64,000 bases of DNA, from positions 1 to 64,000 of the forward strand of contig CAVZTX010000031.1 in NCBI GenBank assembly GCA_963778375.1, read 5' to 3'. Positions 35,911 to 44,646 of this stretch are shown here, one piece after another. Position 1 is the stretch's first letter, and every line of letters starts with the position of its first letter. Source of the stretch: CAVZTX01 sp963778375. GTDB taxonomy: Bacteria; Chloroflexota; Ktedonobacteria; Ktedonobacterales; Ktedonobacteraceae. The position numbers and the translations under genes were made by a program. The notes under the pieces are model-generated. The model saw nothing but the letters and a program-made list of their open reading frames with translations. It searched no databases and was not told where the DNA came from.

Positions 35911-37548
35911 ATGCGATTTCTACGCAGGCCGAAACTCACCTTACTCATGGCTACCCTGGCTCTCGTGGCTGTAATTGCACTACCATTTACAGTCTCTGCT
36001 GCTCCTTTGCATACGCAAACTACTGCGGGCGCAAAAACAACTCCTCATGGTATCAACTGTGCTTCAGGAGATTTCCGCTGTACAGAAGTGCATGCTTCCG
36101 ACGATGTATTTGGTCACTATGTCGGGCATGACGAGCCATCAACCCTGTTCTATTCCAACGTGCCTGGCTCGGGCAATCGTATGCAGTATCAATTCACACT
36201 CCCTAAGGAGCCATCGCCTAGTAATCCACTGACGCCTGGAAAGTCCTACAGTTTCGAACTGTTGCCGGCGTTCTGGTTTGGGATGGCGATGTGCGATACG
36301 CAGTCCTACCCCGAACAACTGAGCACTTGTACACCTGACAGTGATAGCAATATCGTTGATCCTGCCATCAGCCCTAATCATGCAGGCCAGGCGTACATGG
36401 AGCTGCAGCTCTATCCTCCTGGATCGGTACAACAATATGCTGGCTTCAGTTGTAATGCGACACAATGGTGTGCTGCCCTTACGATTGATAGCTTGTCTGT
36501 CAATCCTGTCACTGGTCAGACACTGAATTCTACGTGTGCCGCGCTTACCGGACTAGAATATGTCAACTTCGCATACCTAACGAAGAGTGGTGTTCCACAG
36601 GCAGTACCTAATCCGGTTCAGTTTAATCCGGCAGATCAGACTCCTAATCCGAATAAGGTTCTGTTCATGAACCAGGGCGATAAGGTTGTACTCACTATGC
36701 ATGATACTCAGCACGGTCTACGAACCGAACTGCAAGACCTGACAACGGGTCAGAGTGGTTTTATGACGGCCAGTGCTGCCAATGGGTTTGGCCAGGTGAA
36801 GTTTGATCCAACCGGGACATCTTGTCAAAATATCCCTTACGACTTCCATCCAATGTACAGCACCTCATCTGAGAAGACTCGTGTCACCTGGGCGGCAGGT
36901 TCATACAACATCGCCTACGATACGGAGATCGGTCACTGGGACTTCTGCAGCGATGTAGATACCACGACTGGTACATGTGCGGGTCTAGAGGGTATTCCTG
37001 GAGACCAGGAGCCAGCCGACGCTGACGATGTCGGCTGTTTCCCAGCCTCTGCCTCTACACTGGTTCAGGTTTCAGGATGCTTTGGAGAAAACGATCCCGG
37101 CTTTGATGGGACCTCCTATCAGCCGTACTGGCCTGATGGTAATACCAAGCTGCACCCGACGTCGGTCCAGTTCACTAGTCCACTGACCGGATCAGGCTAC
37201 AATGTGCAGTATAACCGTGTCGCCTTCGAAACAGATCTGCCCGCCACCGAATTCACGACCTGCGACTCATCAACCGGTGCTGGCTGCACGCTGATTCCAG
37301 AGACAGACGATGGTCAGCCTGCTGTCTTCTATCCCTTCTACAGTATCCGCAATGTTGGAGGGCAATGCGTCTGGCAGTTCGGTAACCATATTCCTGGGAG
37401 CAAGAATGACTTTGGGCAGAATGCCCAGTATGGGACTCTGTTGGCTCTGACCTACACCAATGTTGGTGGAGGACCGGTTACGTCCTACGAAGACTTCCGA
37501 CAAATTCTTTCGAAAATCCTTGTCAGGCGTAAATTACATCTCGTTTAG
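35911..37548 (+). CDS. Secreted protein D, paralogue of A and C, with shifted C-terminus
   Basis: The ATG at 35911 follows TAGGAGAAAGATTA and begins MRFLRRPKLTLLMATLALVA (signal peptide to VSAAPLHTQ). 545 residues, closest to A: HYVGHDEPSTLFYSNVPGSG, FWFGMAMCDTQSYPEQLSTC, ELQLYPPGSVQQYAG, FHPMYSTSSEKTRVTWAAGS, GLEGIPGDQEPADADDVGCF and DNGQPAVFYPF-like DDGQPAVFYPFYSIRNVGGQ. The end reads SKILVRRKLHLV where the others have SKNPCQA. One missing A in the AAAA run near 37514 explains it, and would restore NPCQA with a stop at 37530-37532. The conserved terminal Cys is therefore lost as written. Confidence 0.83.
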   Translation: MRFLRRPKLTLLMATLALVAVIALPFTVSAAPLHTQTTAGAKTTPHGINCASGDFRCTEVHASDDVFGHYVGHDEPSTLFYSNVPGSGNRMQYQFTLPKEPSPSNPLTPGKSYSFELLPAFWFGMAMCDTQSYPEQLSTCTPDSDSNIVDPAISPNHAGQAYMELQLYPPGSVQQYAGFSCNATQWCAALTIDSLSVNPVTGQTLNSTCAALTGLEYVNFAYLTKSGVPQAVPNPVQFNPADQTPNPNKVLFMNQGDKVVLTMHDTQHGLRTELQDLTTGQSGFMTASAANGFGQVKFDPTGTSCQNIPYDFHPMYSTSSEKTRVTWAAGSYNIAYDTEIGHWDFCSDVDTTTGTCAGLEGIPGDQEPADADDVGCFPASASTLVQVSGCFGENDPGFDGTSYQPYWPDGNTKLHPTSVQFTSPLTGSGYNVQYNRVAFETDLPATEFTTCDSSTGAGCTLIPETDDGQPAVFYPFYSIRNVGGQCVWQFGNHIPGSKNDFGQNAQYGTLLALTYTNVGGGPVTSYEDFRQILSKILVRRKLHLV

Positions 37549-37558
37549 CTTAAAGGTA

Positions 37559-37592
37559 AGAGGGTCGCTTCCATGAAGTGGCCCTCTTTTTA
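37559..37592 (+). terminator. Rho-independent terminator of secreted gene D
   Basis: AGAGGGTCGCTTC and GAAGTGGCCCTCT pair (with one mismatched pair) around a short loop, followed by TTTTT. Confidence 0.88.
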
Positions 37593-37643
37593 CGTTCTGA
37601 CAAGCCGCTACCCCCTTTCAAACGATGTTGACAAACATATTTC

Positions 37644-38120
37644 CTATTCGACATTACCACTATCGCCAAACTGCATGTTATAGACCTCCTCTTCTTGGCT
37701 GACGTCCAGCAGGGTGTTCAGTTCCTCAAGCTCCCCAGCGATCCCCGGACTTGCTTGCTTTTTATTGCGCATATTGTAGTGTCGAATAAGGTGGCAGTTG
37801 GCGCACAAGACGATGCACTTCTCAATTTCTTTCTTGATCCTATCCAGGCTAATCCCATTACGGACTGCATCAGCAATGTTAAACTGCTTATCATCCGCGT
37901 TTAGATGGTGAAATTGTAATGCAGCGGGATGCCGCTCACCACAATCTACGCAGCATAATTGGCTTTTGAGAGACTGAACGTACTCATAGGTAGCCGCCTT
38001 TTTCTCGTACATCCTGGCAAGTCGCTTCACCTTGTGACGTTGATGCCAACTGCGCTGATAGTTTCGCTGGTATTCCTTATACTCTTCCGAGTGGTAACGA
38101 TTTTTGTCTTTGAAGGTCAT
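37644..38120 (-). CDS. HNH endonuclease domain protein
   Basis: The ATG at 38120 (MTFKDKNRYHSEEYKEYQRN) is seven bases after GGGGAGAAAACTG. 158 residues. An N-terminal basic helix (about 1-45, rich in Arg/Lys/Tyr) precedes an HNH module with C-x2-C pairs: LCCVDCGERHPAALQFHHLN supplies the first Cys pair and the HH, and CIVLCANCHLIRHYN the second pair and final His. Free-standing HNH proteins of this size are usually phage- or mobile-element-linked nickases, or solo nucleases of unknown role. It is divergent from tRNA-Gln, next to a duplicated tRNA end, so it may be left from an integrated element. Confidence 0.85.
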   Translation of the reverse strand: MTFKDKNRYHSEEYKEYQRNYQRSWHQRHKVKRLARMYEKKAATYEYVQSLKSQLCCVDCGERHPAALQFHHLNADDKQFNIADAVRNGISLDRIKKEIEKCIVLCANCHLIRHYNMRNKKQASPGIAGELEELNTLLDVSQEEEVYNMQFGDSGNVE

Positions 38121-38161
38121 CAGTTTTCTCCCCAATATAGTTGAAAATTATCATACCATGA

Positions 38162-38178
38162 ATTGGCATCTTGCCAAT
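38162..38178. promoter_or_regulatory. Palindrome overlapping the tRNA -35 and upstream of the HNH gene
   Basis: ATTGGCA (38162-38168) and TGCCAAT (38172-38178) are exact inverted copies around TCT. It lies between the HNH start and the tRNA promoter -35 (38171-38176), so a repressor bound here could affect both. Confidence 0.45.
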
Positions 38179-38199
38179 ATTCTGGTGGCATGATATAAT
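38171..38199 (+). promoter_or_regulatory. Promoter of tRNA-Gln
   Basis: TTGCCA (38171-38176), 17-base spacer and TATAAT (38194-38199), 35 bases before the tRNA 5' end. Confidence 0.75.
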
Positions 38200-38234
38200 C
38201 GCAACGTGTTTACGATGATGTAGGCTGATTATGA

Positions 38235-38307
38235 TCGGGCGTAGCCAAGCGGTAAGGCAGCGGACTTTGGATCCGCCATTTCCTAGGTTCGAATCCTAGC
38301 GCCCGAG
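38235..38307 (+). tRNA. tRNA-Gln (anticodon TTG)
   Basis: The acceptor arms TCGGGCG (38235-38241) and CGCCCGA (38300-38306) pair perfectly. The anticodon stem GCGGA/TCCGC encloses CTTTGGA, giving anticodon TTG, and the T arm is CCTAG-GTTCGAAT-CTAGG-like. Discriminator base G. CCA is not encoded. The D arm GCC-AAGCGGTAA-GGC is standard. It reads CAA (and CAG by wobble) codons. Confidence 0.95.
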
Positions 38308-38363
38308 CCTTTTTGTGAGATGGTATTGGCCTGTTACAGGCCCGAATCCTAGCGCCCGAGCCT
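38290..38363. repeat. Duplicated 3' end of tRNA-Gln (att-like scar)
   Basis: CGAATCCTAGCGCCCGAGCCT occurs at 38290-38310 (T arm and acceptor of the tRNA) and again at 38343-38363, 53 bp downstream. A repeat of exactly the tRNA 3' end is the classic footprint of a tyrosine-recombinase attachment core. The 32 bases in between carry no integrase. Confidence 0.75.
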
Positions 38364-38419
38364 AGTTGGTCTTCCCCTCCGGAGCTTAAGACAACAGAAA
38401 AAGGTTTGCAAATTCAATT

Positions 38420-39850
38420 ATGAATACATATGCGGTCGTAGTACTTGCAGCAGGCAAGGGTACTCGCATGCGTTCAACACTGCCAAAGGTTCTTCATCCA
38501 GTAGCAGGGTTGCCACTACTGGCTCATGTACTGAATGCCCTCGAAGCCATCCCCTCCACTCTTTCAACGAATTCACCGCTTCCCTTCACTTCCAACTCGC
38601 ATCCCATTGTCGTATTGGGATATGGGGCAGAGCAGATCGAAGCTGTTTTTGGAGATCGTTGTTCCTATGCCATTCAAGAAGAACAATTAGGCACCGGGCA
38701 TGCTGTACTTGCAGCGCAAAAAAATGTTGACGAACTAGACCCTCTGCCGCAAACAGTGCTGGTCTGCTACGGCGATACTCCACTTGTGAGTAGTGAAATA
38801 TTGGCGCGTGTACTGGTTGAGCATGCTACACAGCAGGCTACCCTCACCTTTCTGACCGCTATTACGGAGCAAACGAGTGACTTTGGTCGTGTTGTGCGTA
38901 ATGCCGATGGACAGGTGTGTGAAATCGTCGAAATGAAACGTGCAACTGAAGAGCAGAAACGTATCCGTGAAGTAAACTCCGGCGTGTATTGTTTTGATCG
39001 CACCTGGCTCTGGTCGGCATTGCAAGCACTACCTCGCAATGCCTCCGGTGAGTATTACCTCACCGACCTGGTCGGTATAGCTAGTTCCCAAGGGCGTAAG
39101 ATTGCGACGGTCACCGGAACGCTTGACGAGACTATCGGCATCAATGACCGGGTACAGTTGGCAACCGTTGAGCAATTGCTGCGCCGCCGCATTCTCGAAC
39201 GACACATGTATGCGGGAGTAACTATTATTGATCCTGCGACGACGTATATCGATAATGACGTGATGATTGGCGTCGATACTGTCATACTCCCTGGTACAAT
39301 AATTACAGGGAAGACTCGCATCGGGTCCGAGTGCCGAATTGGACCAGGAACAACCATCGATGCCTCAGTGATAGGTGATCGCTGCACCGTGCGTAATTCG
39401 GTGCTGGAAGAAACAATCTTCGAGGATGGAGTGCGTATTGGTCCATTTGGCCATTGTCGTCCAGGGGCCTACCTTGCACGTAATGTACGCATGGGCAACT
39501 TTGGAGAGGTAAAAAACTCGTATATAGGTCCCGAAACAGATATGCATCATTTCAGTTATGTGGGCGATGCTACTGTGGGCGAGCAGGTGAATATTGGCGC
39601 GGGTGCAATTACGTGTAATTATGATGGAGTACGTAAAAATCATACCACTATTGGTGCAGGTGCCTCTATTGGAAGCGATACGATGTTAATAGCTCCTGTC
39701 ACGATTGGCGAGCAAGCTGTGACTGGAGCAGGTTCTGTGGTTCGCCAGGATGTCCCTGCCGGAGCTGTGGTTGCAGGTGTTCCGGCGCGTATCTTGCGCA
39801 TGCCTCAACCAACGGATAGCTCTGTGACAGAGGATGACAAAAAGGAGTAA
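38420..39850 (+). CDS. glmU: Bifunctional UDP-N-acetylglucosamine pyrophosphorylase / glucosamine-1-phosphate N-acetyltransferase
   Basis: 476 residues. The N-terminal nucleotidyltransferase starts VVLAAGKGTRMRSTLPKVLH, with a conserved middle (EEQLGTGHAVLAAQ, VCYGDTPL) and EVNSGVYCFDRTWLWSAL. The C-terminal half is a left-handed beta-helix of hexapeptide repeats (GTIITGKTRIGSECRIGPGT, MGNFGEVKNSYIG, NIGAGAITCNYDGVRKNHT with the catalytic His region). GlmU acetylates glucosamine-1-phosphate and then makes UDP-GlcNAc for peptidoglycan. The start has a modest AAAAAGG site. It is followed 8 bases later by the CorC-like gene, probably one operon. Confidence 0.96.
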   Translation: MNTYAVVVLAAGKGTRMRSTLPKVLHPVAGLPLLAHVLNALEAIPSTLSTNSPLPFTSNSHPIVVLGYGAEQIEAVFGDRCSYAIQEEQLGTGHAVLAAQKNVDELDPLPQTVLVCYGDTPLVSSEILARVLVEHATQQATLTFLTAITEQTSDFGRVVRNADGQVCEIVEMKRATEEQKRIREVNSGVYCFDRTWLWSALQALPRNASGEYYLTDLVGIASSQGRKIATVTGTLDETIGINDRVQLATVEQLLRRRILERHMYAGVTIIDPATTYIDNDVMIGVDTVILPGTIITGKTRIGSECRIGPGTTIDASVIGDRCTVRNSVLEETIFEDGVRIGPFGHCRPGAYLARNVRMGNFGEVKNSYIGPETDMHHFSYVGDATVGEQVNIGAGAITCNYDGVRKNHTTIGAGASIGSDTMLIAPVTIGEQAVTGAGSVVRQDVPAGAVVAGVPARILRMPQPTDSSVTEDDKKE

Positions 39851-39858
39851 GCAATTCT

Positions 39859-41337
39859 ATGGATGGCGCTGGCTTAGCTGCCACCTTCACAGTAGCCTTA
39901 AGCGGGAGCACTCCGCAATTTGATGGAACAGCGTGGCTACAACTCACGGTATTAATCGTAGCTTTAATTCTGTGTGCCATTGCCTCCACTGCTGAGACTG
40001 CGCTTACCTCCATTAGCAGAATTCAACTCAAGAATCTGGTGGAAAAAGGAGATAAACGCGCGATTAAGATCGATAACTTGCTCGCTCAGCCCAACACCTT
40101 TCTCTCAACTATCCTTGTTGTCAATAGCGTGGCTGTGATTGTAGCTTCCAGCATGGCGACTGTGCTCGCATTGCGCTTCTCAGAGACCTATGGTGAACTT
40201 ATCGCCAGCGTTCTCATCTCCCTGGTTGTTTTGATCTTCTGTGAAATTACACCAAAAACTGCTGCTGTGCAAAATCCTCTGCGTTTTGCTCGTGCGCTAG
40301 TCAGCCTGGTACGTGGTGCTGCCTGGCTGCTTCGCCCGATTGTCTGGTCATTGAGCGCGATTACAAATACACTGGTTCGCCTGTTCGGTGGGCAGATGAA
40401 GCATCGCGGCCCCTTTGTGACCGAGGAAGAGCTGCGTTTGCTGGTGACGGTAGGTGAGGAAGAAGGTGTGCTCGAAGAGGAAGAGACGGAGATGATCCAT
40501 AGTATCTTCGAGTTCGCCGATACAACGGTGCGCGAGGTAATGATCCCGCGTATAGACATGGTGACACTTGAGAGTGATGCTACCGTTGATCAAGCTGTAG
40601 ACCTTGCCTTACAAGGAGGTTTCTCACGTATCCCCGTCTACGAGGACAATATTGATAACATCCTTGGCATCTTGTATACCAAGGATATGCTCAGACAGTT
40701 GCGCGAAGGCCATAATACCTTGTCCATACGTGATCTGCTTCGTCCGGCCTATTTTGTGCCGGAGACCAAGAAGCTGGACGATCTGTTGCGCGAAATTCGC
40801 CAGAGGCGGGTGCATATGGTGATTGTGGTTGATGAATATAGTTCGGTGGCGGGGCTTGTGACCATCGAGGACCTGGTCGAAGAGATTGTTGGCGATATTA
40901 AAGACGAGTACGACCGCGAAGAAAACCTGTTTGAGCAGCTCAATGAGTACGAATATATCGTTGATGCAAAGATCAGCATCGATGAGTTCAACGAACTGAT
41001 GGATACTGACATGGAGAGTGAGGATTACGATACCGTGGGCGGGTTCTTGTACGCCCAACTCGACAAAATTCCGAGTGCGGGCGATACAACGAGCTACAAA
41101 GATCTGACCTTCACAGTGTTAGGTACGCGCGGGCGGCGAATTACCAAGGTGAGGGTAGAACGCGAACATGGAACCGCAGAGCCTACTCCTCCTGCTCCCC
41201 ATCAGGAAACAGAAGGACAAGAGCAACAATCAAGTCAGTTAATTTCGCCTCCTCGCGAGGGAAGTACAGTTGTGAGGCAGGATGGACATCAAACACCATC
41301 CGAGCAGAATTCGCATTCTGAAGTTCGAGGCACCTGA
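39859..41337 (+). CDS. CorC/HlyC-type hemolysin family membrane protein (CNNM + CBS domains)
   Basis: ATG at 39859 after AAAGGAG. 492 residues. The DUF21/CNNM membrane region covers about residues 25-185 (AIASTAETALTSISRIQLKN, LLAQPNTFLSTILVVNSVAV, VVLIFCEITPKTAAVQNPLR). A CBS pair follows: FADTTVREVMIPRIDMVTLE and LAYFVPETKKLDDLLREI-like segments, with VHMVIVVDEYSSVAGLVTIE. The C-terminal transporter-associated domain is at about 345-430 and the last 60 residues are a Pro/Gln/Ser-rich tail. Homologues act in Mg2+/Co2+ export or membrane protection. It shares an operon with glmU and the HMG-CoA lyase gene. Confidence 0.92.
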   Translation: MDGAGLAATFTVALSGSTPQFDGTAWLQLTVLIVALILCAIASTAETALTSISRIQLKNLVEKGDKRAIKIDNLLAQPNTFLSTILVVNSVAVIVASSMATVLALRFSETYGELIASVLISLVVLIFCEITPKTAAVQNPLRFARALVSLVRGAAWLLRPIVWSLSAITNTLVRLFGGQMKHRGPFVTEEELRLLVTVGEEEGVLEEEETEMIHSIFEFADTTVREVMIPRIDMVTLESDATVDQAVDLALQGGFSRIPVYEDNIDNILGILYTKDMLRQLREGHNTLSIRDLLRPAYFVPETKKLDDLLREIRQRRVHMVIVVDEYSSVAGLVTIEDLVEEIVGDIKDEYDREENLFEQLNEYEYIVDAKISIDEFNELMDTDMESEDYDTVGGFLYAQLDKIPSAGDTTSYKDLTFTVLGTRGRRITKVRVEREHGTAEPTPPAPHQETEGQEQQSSQLISPPREGSTVVRQDGHQTPSEQNSHSEVRGT

Positions 41338-41340
41338 TTT

Positions 41341-42273
41341 ATGCAATCTCCACTAGTTACTCTGCCGCAGACTGTGCGCGTGGTTGAGGTAGGCCCACGC
41401 GATGGCTTGCAGAACGAAAAAGCTATCGTACCTACCGAGCAGAAAATACAATTCATTTCTATGCTTGCTGAGGCTGGCCTTCCTGTCGTCGAAGCTACTT
41501 CGTTTGTCAGTCCACGTGCCATTCCTCAATTAAGCGATGCGGGTGCAGTGATGGCTGGCTTGGGACGGCGTCCTACAACATCATACCCGGTGCTGGTGCC
41601 TAATCTGAAAGGCATGGAACGGGCATTAGCTGCTGGCGTGCGAGCGATTGCTGTCTTCACCGCTGCCAGCGAAAGTTTCACACTCCATAACATCAATGCC
41701 ACGATTGCTCAGAGCCTTGCCAACTTTCGCCCTGTTGTGGCATTGGCGCAGCAGGAAGGTATCCCTGTACGAGGTTATATCTCGACCGTCTTTGGCTGTC
41801 CTTATGAAGGGGCAGTCTCTCCACGACAGGTCCTCAACGTAGCACAAGCGCTTCTGGAAATGGGTATTGAGGAACTCTCGCTGGGTGATACAATTGGCGT
41901 CGCAACTCCCAACCAGGTTGTAGATGTACTTGGCCTGTTGCTTACCGAAGGCGCTATTCCGGTTGAGCGATTAGCTGTCCATTTCCATGATACACGCGGC
42001 ACTGCGCTCGCCAATGTCCTGGTCGCTTTACAAATAGGTATCAGTATTGTTGACTCCTCGGCGGGTGGCTTAGGAGGATGCCCGTACGCGCCCGGTGCGG
42101 CAGGGAATCTGGCAACCGAAGACTTGCTCTATATGCTGCACGGCATGGGCATTTCAACAGGTGTAAACCTGGAAAAGGTGGTTGCTGCTACCCGCTTTAT
42201 TGCCCCTTTATTGGGTCATGCTCCGACAAGCAAGTATTACCAGGCGGCGGAGAGCGAGTGTTTTACAGAGTAA
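41341..42273 (+). CDS. Hydroxymethylglutaryl-CoA lyase
   Basis: 310 residues, TIM-barrel family. Diagnostic motifs are VVEVGPRDGLQNEKAIVPTE, VVEATSFVSPRAIPQLSDAG, VHFHDTRGTALANVLVALQI (metal-binding His residues) and the active-site Cys loop GLGGCPYAPGAAGNLATEDL. It splits HMG-CoA into acetoacetate and acetyl-CoA, the last step of leucine degradation. It begins three bases after the CorC-like stop, so it is co-transcribed with cell-wall and ion genes rather than with mccA/mccB 20 kb away. The gene ends five bases before the convergent protease gene. Confidence 0.95.
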   Translation: MQSPLVTLPQTVRVVEVGPRDGLQNEKAIVPTEQKIQFISMLAEAGLPVVEATSFVSPRAIPQLSDAGAVMAGLGRRPTTSYPVLVPNLKGMERALAAGVRAIAVFTAASESFTLHNINATIAQSLANFRPVVALAQQEGIPVRGYISTVFGCPYEGAVSPRQVLNVAQALLEMGIEELSLGDTIGVATPNQVVDVLGLLLTEGAIPVERLAVHFHDTRGTALANVLVALQIGISIVDSSAGGLGGCPYAPGAAGNLATEDLLYMLHGMGISTGVNLEKVVAATRFIAPLLGHAPTSKYYQAAESECFTE

Positions 42274-42278
42274 TGTAA

Positions 42279-43706
42279 TCAATGCGACTCCAGGTAATGA
42301 ATCGCCGCTATTAACTGCGTATCCCCACTACTCAGAATTTGTTGCTCTGAGAGGTTTTCATCGTTTTCATCCCCTGGTGTGAGAGGATTAATGTTTTGAG
42401 CCAGCGTCACATTAAAACCCGATGTCGGCGTAATGCCCTGATCGCGTATAAATTGACCGTCGGGGGTAAGCCATTCACTTGTACCAAGTAACAAGGCTGA
42501 ACCATCTGAAAGGGGAAATTCTTCCAGCACTGTGCCGGTACCGAAGGTTTTTGTCCCTAGAATAATTGCTCTGTGATTATCTTGGAGTGCACCCGATACG
42601 ATCTCCGCTGCGCTCGCCGTATTGTTATTAACAAGTACGACAATCGGGATGGTCGTGGTGATTGGGTGACCATTTACCGGATATGGTGTGCGTTTACCTG
42701 TGCTATCCTGCTCTAACAGTACATTCCCACTGCCTATAAACTCACTTGCTACGTTAATGGCTTCTTGCAGGTATCCTCCTGGATCATCGCGCAGATCAAG
42801 AATGATTTTCGAGGCTCCTAGTTTTTTAGCTTGAGTGAGCGCATCTTTCAGTTGATCGGAAACGCCATTCGAAAATTGGACGATCTGAATCTGCGCAATG
42901 TGGTCTGGGGCAATGTAGTGCATGATGACGTTTGGTATATCAAACTGTGCCCGTGTCACCTTGATGGTCAGGGTCTGCTTCGTTGAGGGGCGCTGTACAG
43001 TAATGGATAACGTTGAGCCTGCATTGCCATTATGAATGATCGACTGCACAGTGGTCAGGTCTTTTCCTGCAGTACTGGCACCATTGACGGCGGTAATGAT
43101 ATCTTCGCGCTTCAGCCCGGATTTCTCGGCTGGCGAACCGGGTATCACGGACGCAATAACGAATTGCTTAGTTTTCGAGTCCTGCACTATGCTGATGCCG
43201 ACACCGACAAATGTGCCGCTCAAGCTCTGATTTTCAGACTGCACATCAGCCGGAGTAAGGAAGCGTGTATGTCCTGTATCTTTCAGCACCGCTAGCATAG
43301 CACGAATGGCATCATAGGACATTTGCTGGTAGTTCACCGCTTTGCGGTCAACATAGTTTTGATCTATCGCTGTCCATGCCTGTTCGATAAGGCTTTCATA
43401 GCTTTTTGACTTGTCGCTGAGATTGAATGTGCCACCTGCTAACTGATGGCTAAACCACCCTCCCAGGAAGGCTAGAACCATCAAGGCAACAACGACGATA
43501 AACTGCCCCACAGGTCGCCCAAAGCGATACCATTTATCACGGGAGGGCTGGCGATGTGAGGAAGAAGTACGTGCTGATGTATCTTGAGAAGAAGATTCAT
43601 CATCACCTGCTGTTGCATGTGGGTTAAGGTCATTATGTTCTACCTCTAGATTATTATGCTGTTGTTCGGGCTGTTCATACCAGCGTGGATCATCGTATGT
43701 ACTCAC
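42279..43706 (-). CDS. S41-family C-terminal processing protease (CtpA-like)
   Basis: GTG start at 43706 with GGGAGG upstream. 475 residues: a hydrophilic Gln/Asn/Ser-rich cytosolic tail (1-66), one membrane anchor (GQFIVVVALMVLAFLGGWF), a PDZ domain (GTFVGVGISIVQDSKTKQ, VIPGSPAEKSGLKREDIITA) and the S41 catalytic core with Ser in NNNTASAAEIVSGALQDN and Lys in ILGTKTFGTGTVLEEF. An extended linker precedes LDLRDDPGGYLQEAINVASE. These proteases trim the C-termini of exported proteins outside the membrane. The long low-complexity N-terminal tail is unusual for the family. Confidence 0.95.
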   Translation of the reverse strand: MSTYDDPRWYEQPEQQHNNLEVEHNDLNPHATAGDDESSSQDTSARTSSSHRQPSRDKWYRFGRPVGQFIVVVALMVLAFLGGWFSHQLAGGTFNLSDKSKSYESLIEQAWTAIDQNYVDRKAVNYQQMSYDAIRAMLAVLKDTGHTRFLTPADVQSENQSLSGTFVGVGISIVQDSKTKQFVIASVIPGSPAEKSGLKREDIITAVNGASTAGKDLTTVQSIIHNGNAGSTLSITVQRPSTKQTLTIKVTRAQFDIPNVIMHYIAPDHIAQIQIVQFSNGVSDQLKDALTQAKKLGASKIILDLRDDPGGYLQEAINVASEFIGSGNVLLEQDSTGKRTPYPVNGHPITTTIPIVVLVNNNTASAAEIVSGALQDNHRAIILGTKTFGTGTVLEEFPLSDGSALLLGTSEWLTPDGQFIRDQGITPTSGFNVTLAQNINPLTPGDENDENLSEQQILSSGDTQLIAAIHYLESH

Positions 43707-43840
43707 AAATGGCCTCCCATGTATGGTTTTTTAGCTTTTTGATGACTCTTTAGCAGAATCTCTTGTGAGAGATTGTTGTTTTTCTCAATAGTTGTATCGT
43801 AGTAGGCTACGCTGGAAATGTCAACGTAGGGTTTTTTGAC

Positions 43841-43873
43841 AAAAAAGGGGGTGTAGTTCGGTAAACTACACCC
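43841..43873 (-). terminator. Rho-independent terminator of infC
   Basis: On the minus strand GGGTGTAGTT pairs with AACTACACCC (arms 43873-43864 and 43858-43849), followed by CCTTTTTT. It ends the infC transcript about 80 bases after the stop. Confidence 0.9.
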
Positions 43874-43953
43874 TGAATAATCTGCGCCAAACGAAAAACC
43901 TTGGTTTATCTCCTACAACGGGAATGTACCGGCAAGCTACTCGTCGAGAAAGG

Positions 43954-44646
43954 TCAGGTATTCCTCGATGTGCCTGCTACATCGTTGCTTTCTGGAGTAG
44001 AGGCAGGCGTTGGAACTGGATCTGCTACAGTATTGTTCGTTGTTGCTTGAGTTGCACGGTGTTTGCCAACAACGCTAGGAGTAGGGGGTTGTTTTTTCGG
44101 TGGCTCCCAGCCGGGCGCACGGGAAACTATCATCGACATCATCCTACCTTCCATGATAGGAGAGCGCTCGATAATGGCCGATCCCTTTAATACCTCTGCA
44201 ATCTCGTCTAGCAATTTGCGACCAAGATCCGGGTGTCGCATCTCTGCTCCACGGAACTGGACACTGACCCTGACTTTATCGCCTTCCGCCAAAAACTCTT
44301 GAATCTTGCGCGTCTTTACATCTACATCGTGTTCGTCCGTACGGGGACGTAAACGAATCTCCTTCTGATTTACCGTCTTTTGATTCTTACGCGCCTCGTT
44401 CTCTTTCTTTGCCTGATCGTACTTATACCGGCCATAGTCCATCAGTTTACAGACTGGCGGTATAGCATTGGGCGATATCTCGACCAGATCAAGATTCCGC
44501 TCATGAGCGATATCAAGCGCACGTAAAGAGGGCATCACCCCGATCATTTCACCATTTTCATCAATTAAGCGAACCTCGCGTGCACGTACGCGCTCGTTCA
44601 CCCGCGTCTCACGTGATCGGTCGTTTCCCCGAAAATCCCTGTTAAT
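43954..44646 (-). CDS. infC: Translation initiation factor IF-3, apparent AUU start
   Basis: Homology runs upstream of the first GTG (44601): INRDFRGNDRSRETRVNERV precedes RAREVRLIDENGEMIGVMPS. The only good ribosome site, AAAGGAGGT (44662-44654), stands seven bases before an ATT at 44646, so AUU is the likely initiator, giving 230 residues. IF-3 has an N-terminal domain (LRALDIAHERNLDLVEISPN, CKLMDYGRYKYDQAKKENEA), a basic linker and a C-terminal domain (VRVSVQFRGAEMRHPDLGR, MSMIVSRAPGWEPPK), plus a low-complexity tail of about 40 residues. In E. coli the AUU start lets IF-3 repress its own synthesis. The usual partners rpmI and rplT are absent; a terminator follows. Confidence 0.95.
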   Translation of the reverse strand: MNRDFRGNDRSRETRVNERVRAREVRLIDENGEMIGVMPSLRALDIAHERNLDLVEISPNAIPPVCKLMDYGRYKYDQAKKENEARKNQKTVNQKEIRLRPRTDEHDVDVKTRKIQEFLAEGDKVRVSVQFRGAEMRHPDLGRKLLDEIAEVLKGSAIIERSPIMEGRMMSMIVSRAPGWEPPKKQPPTPSVVGKHRATQATTNNTVADPVPTPASTPESNDVAGTSRNT

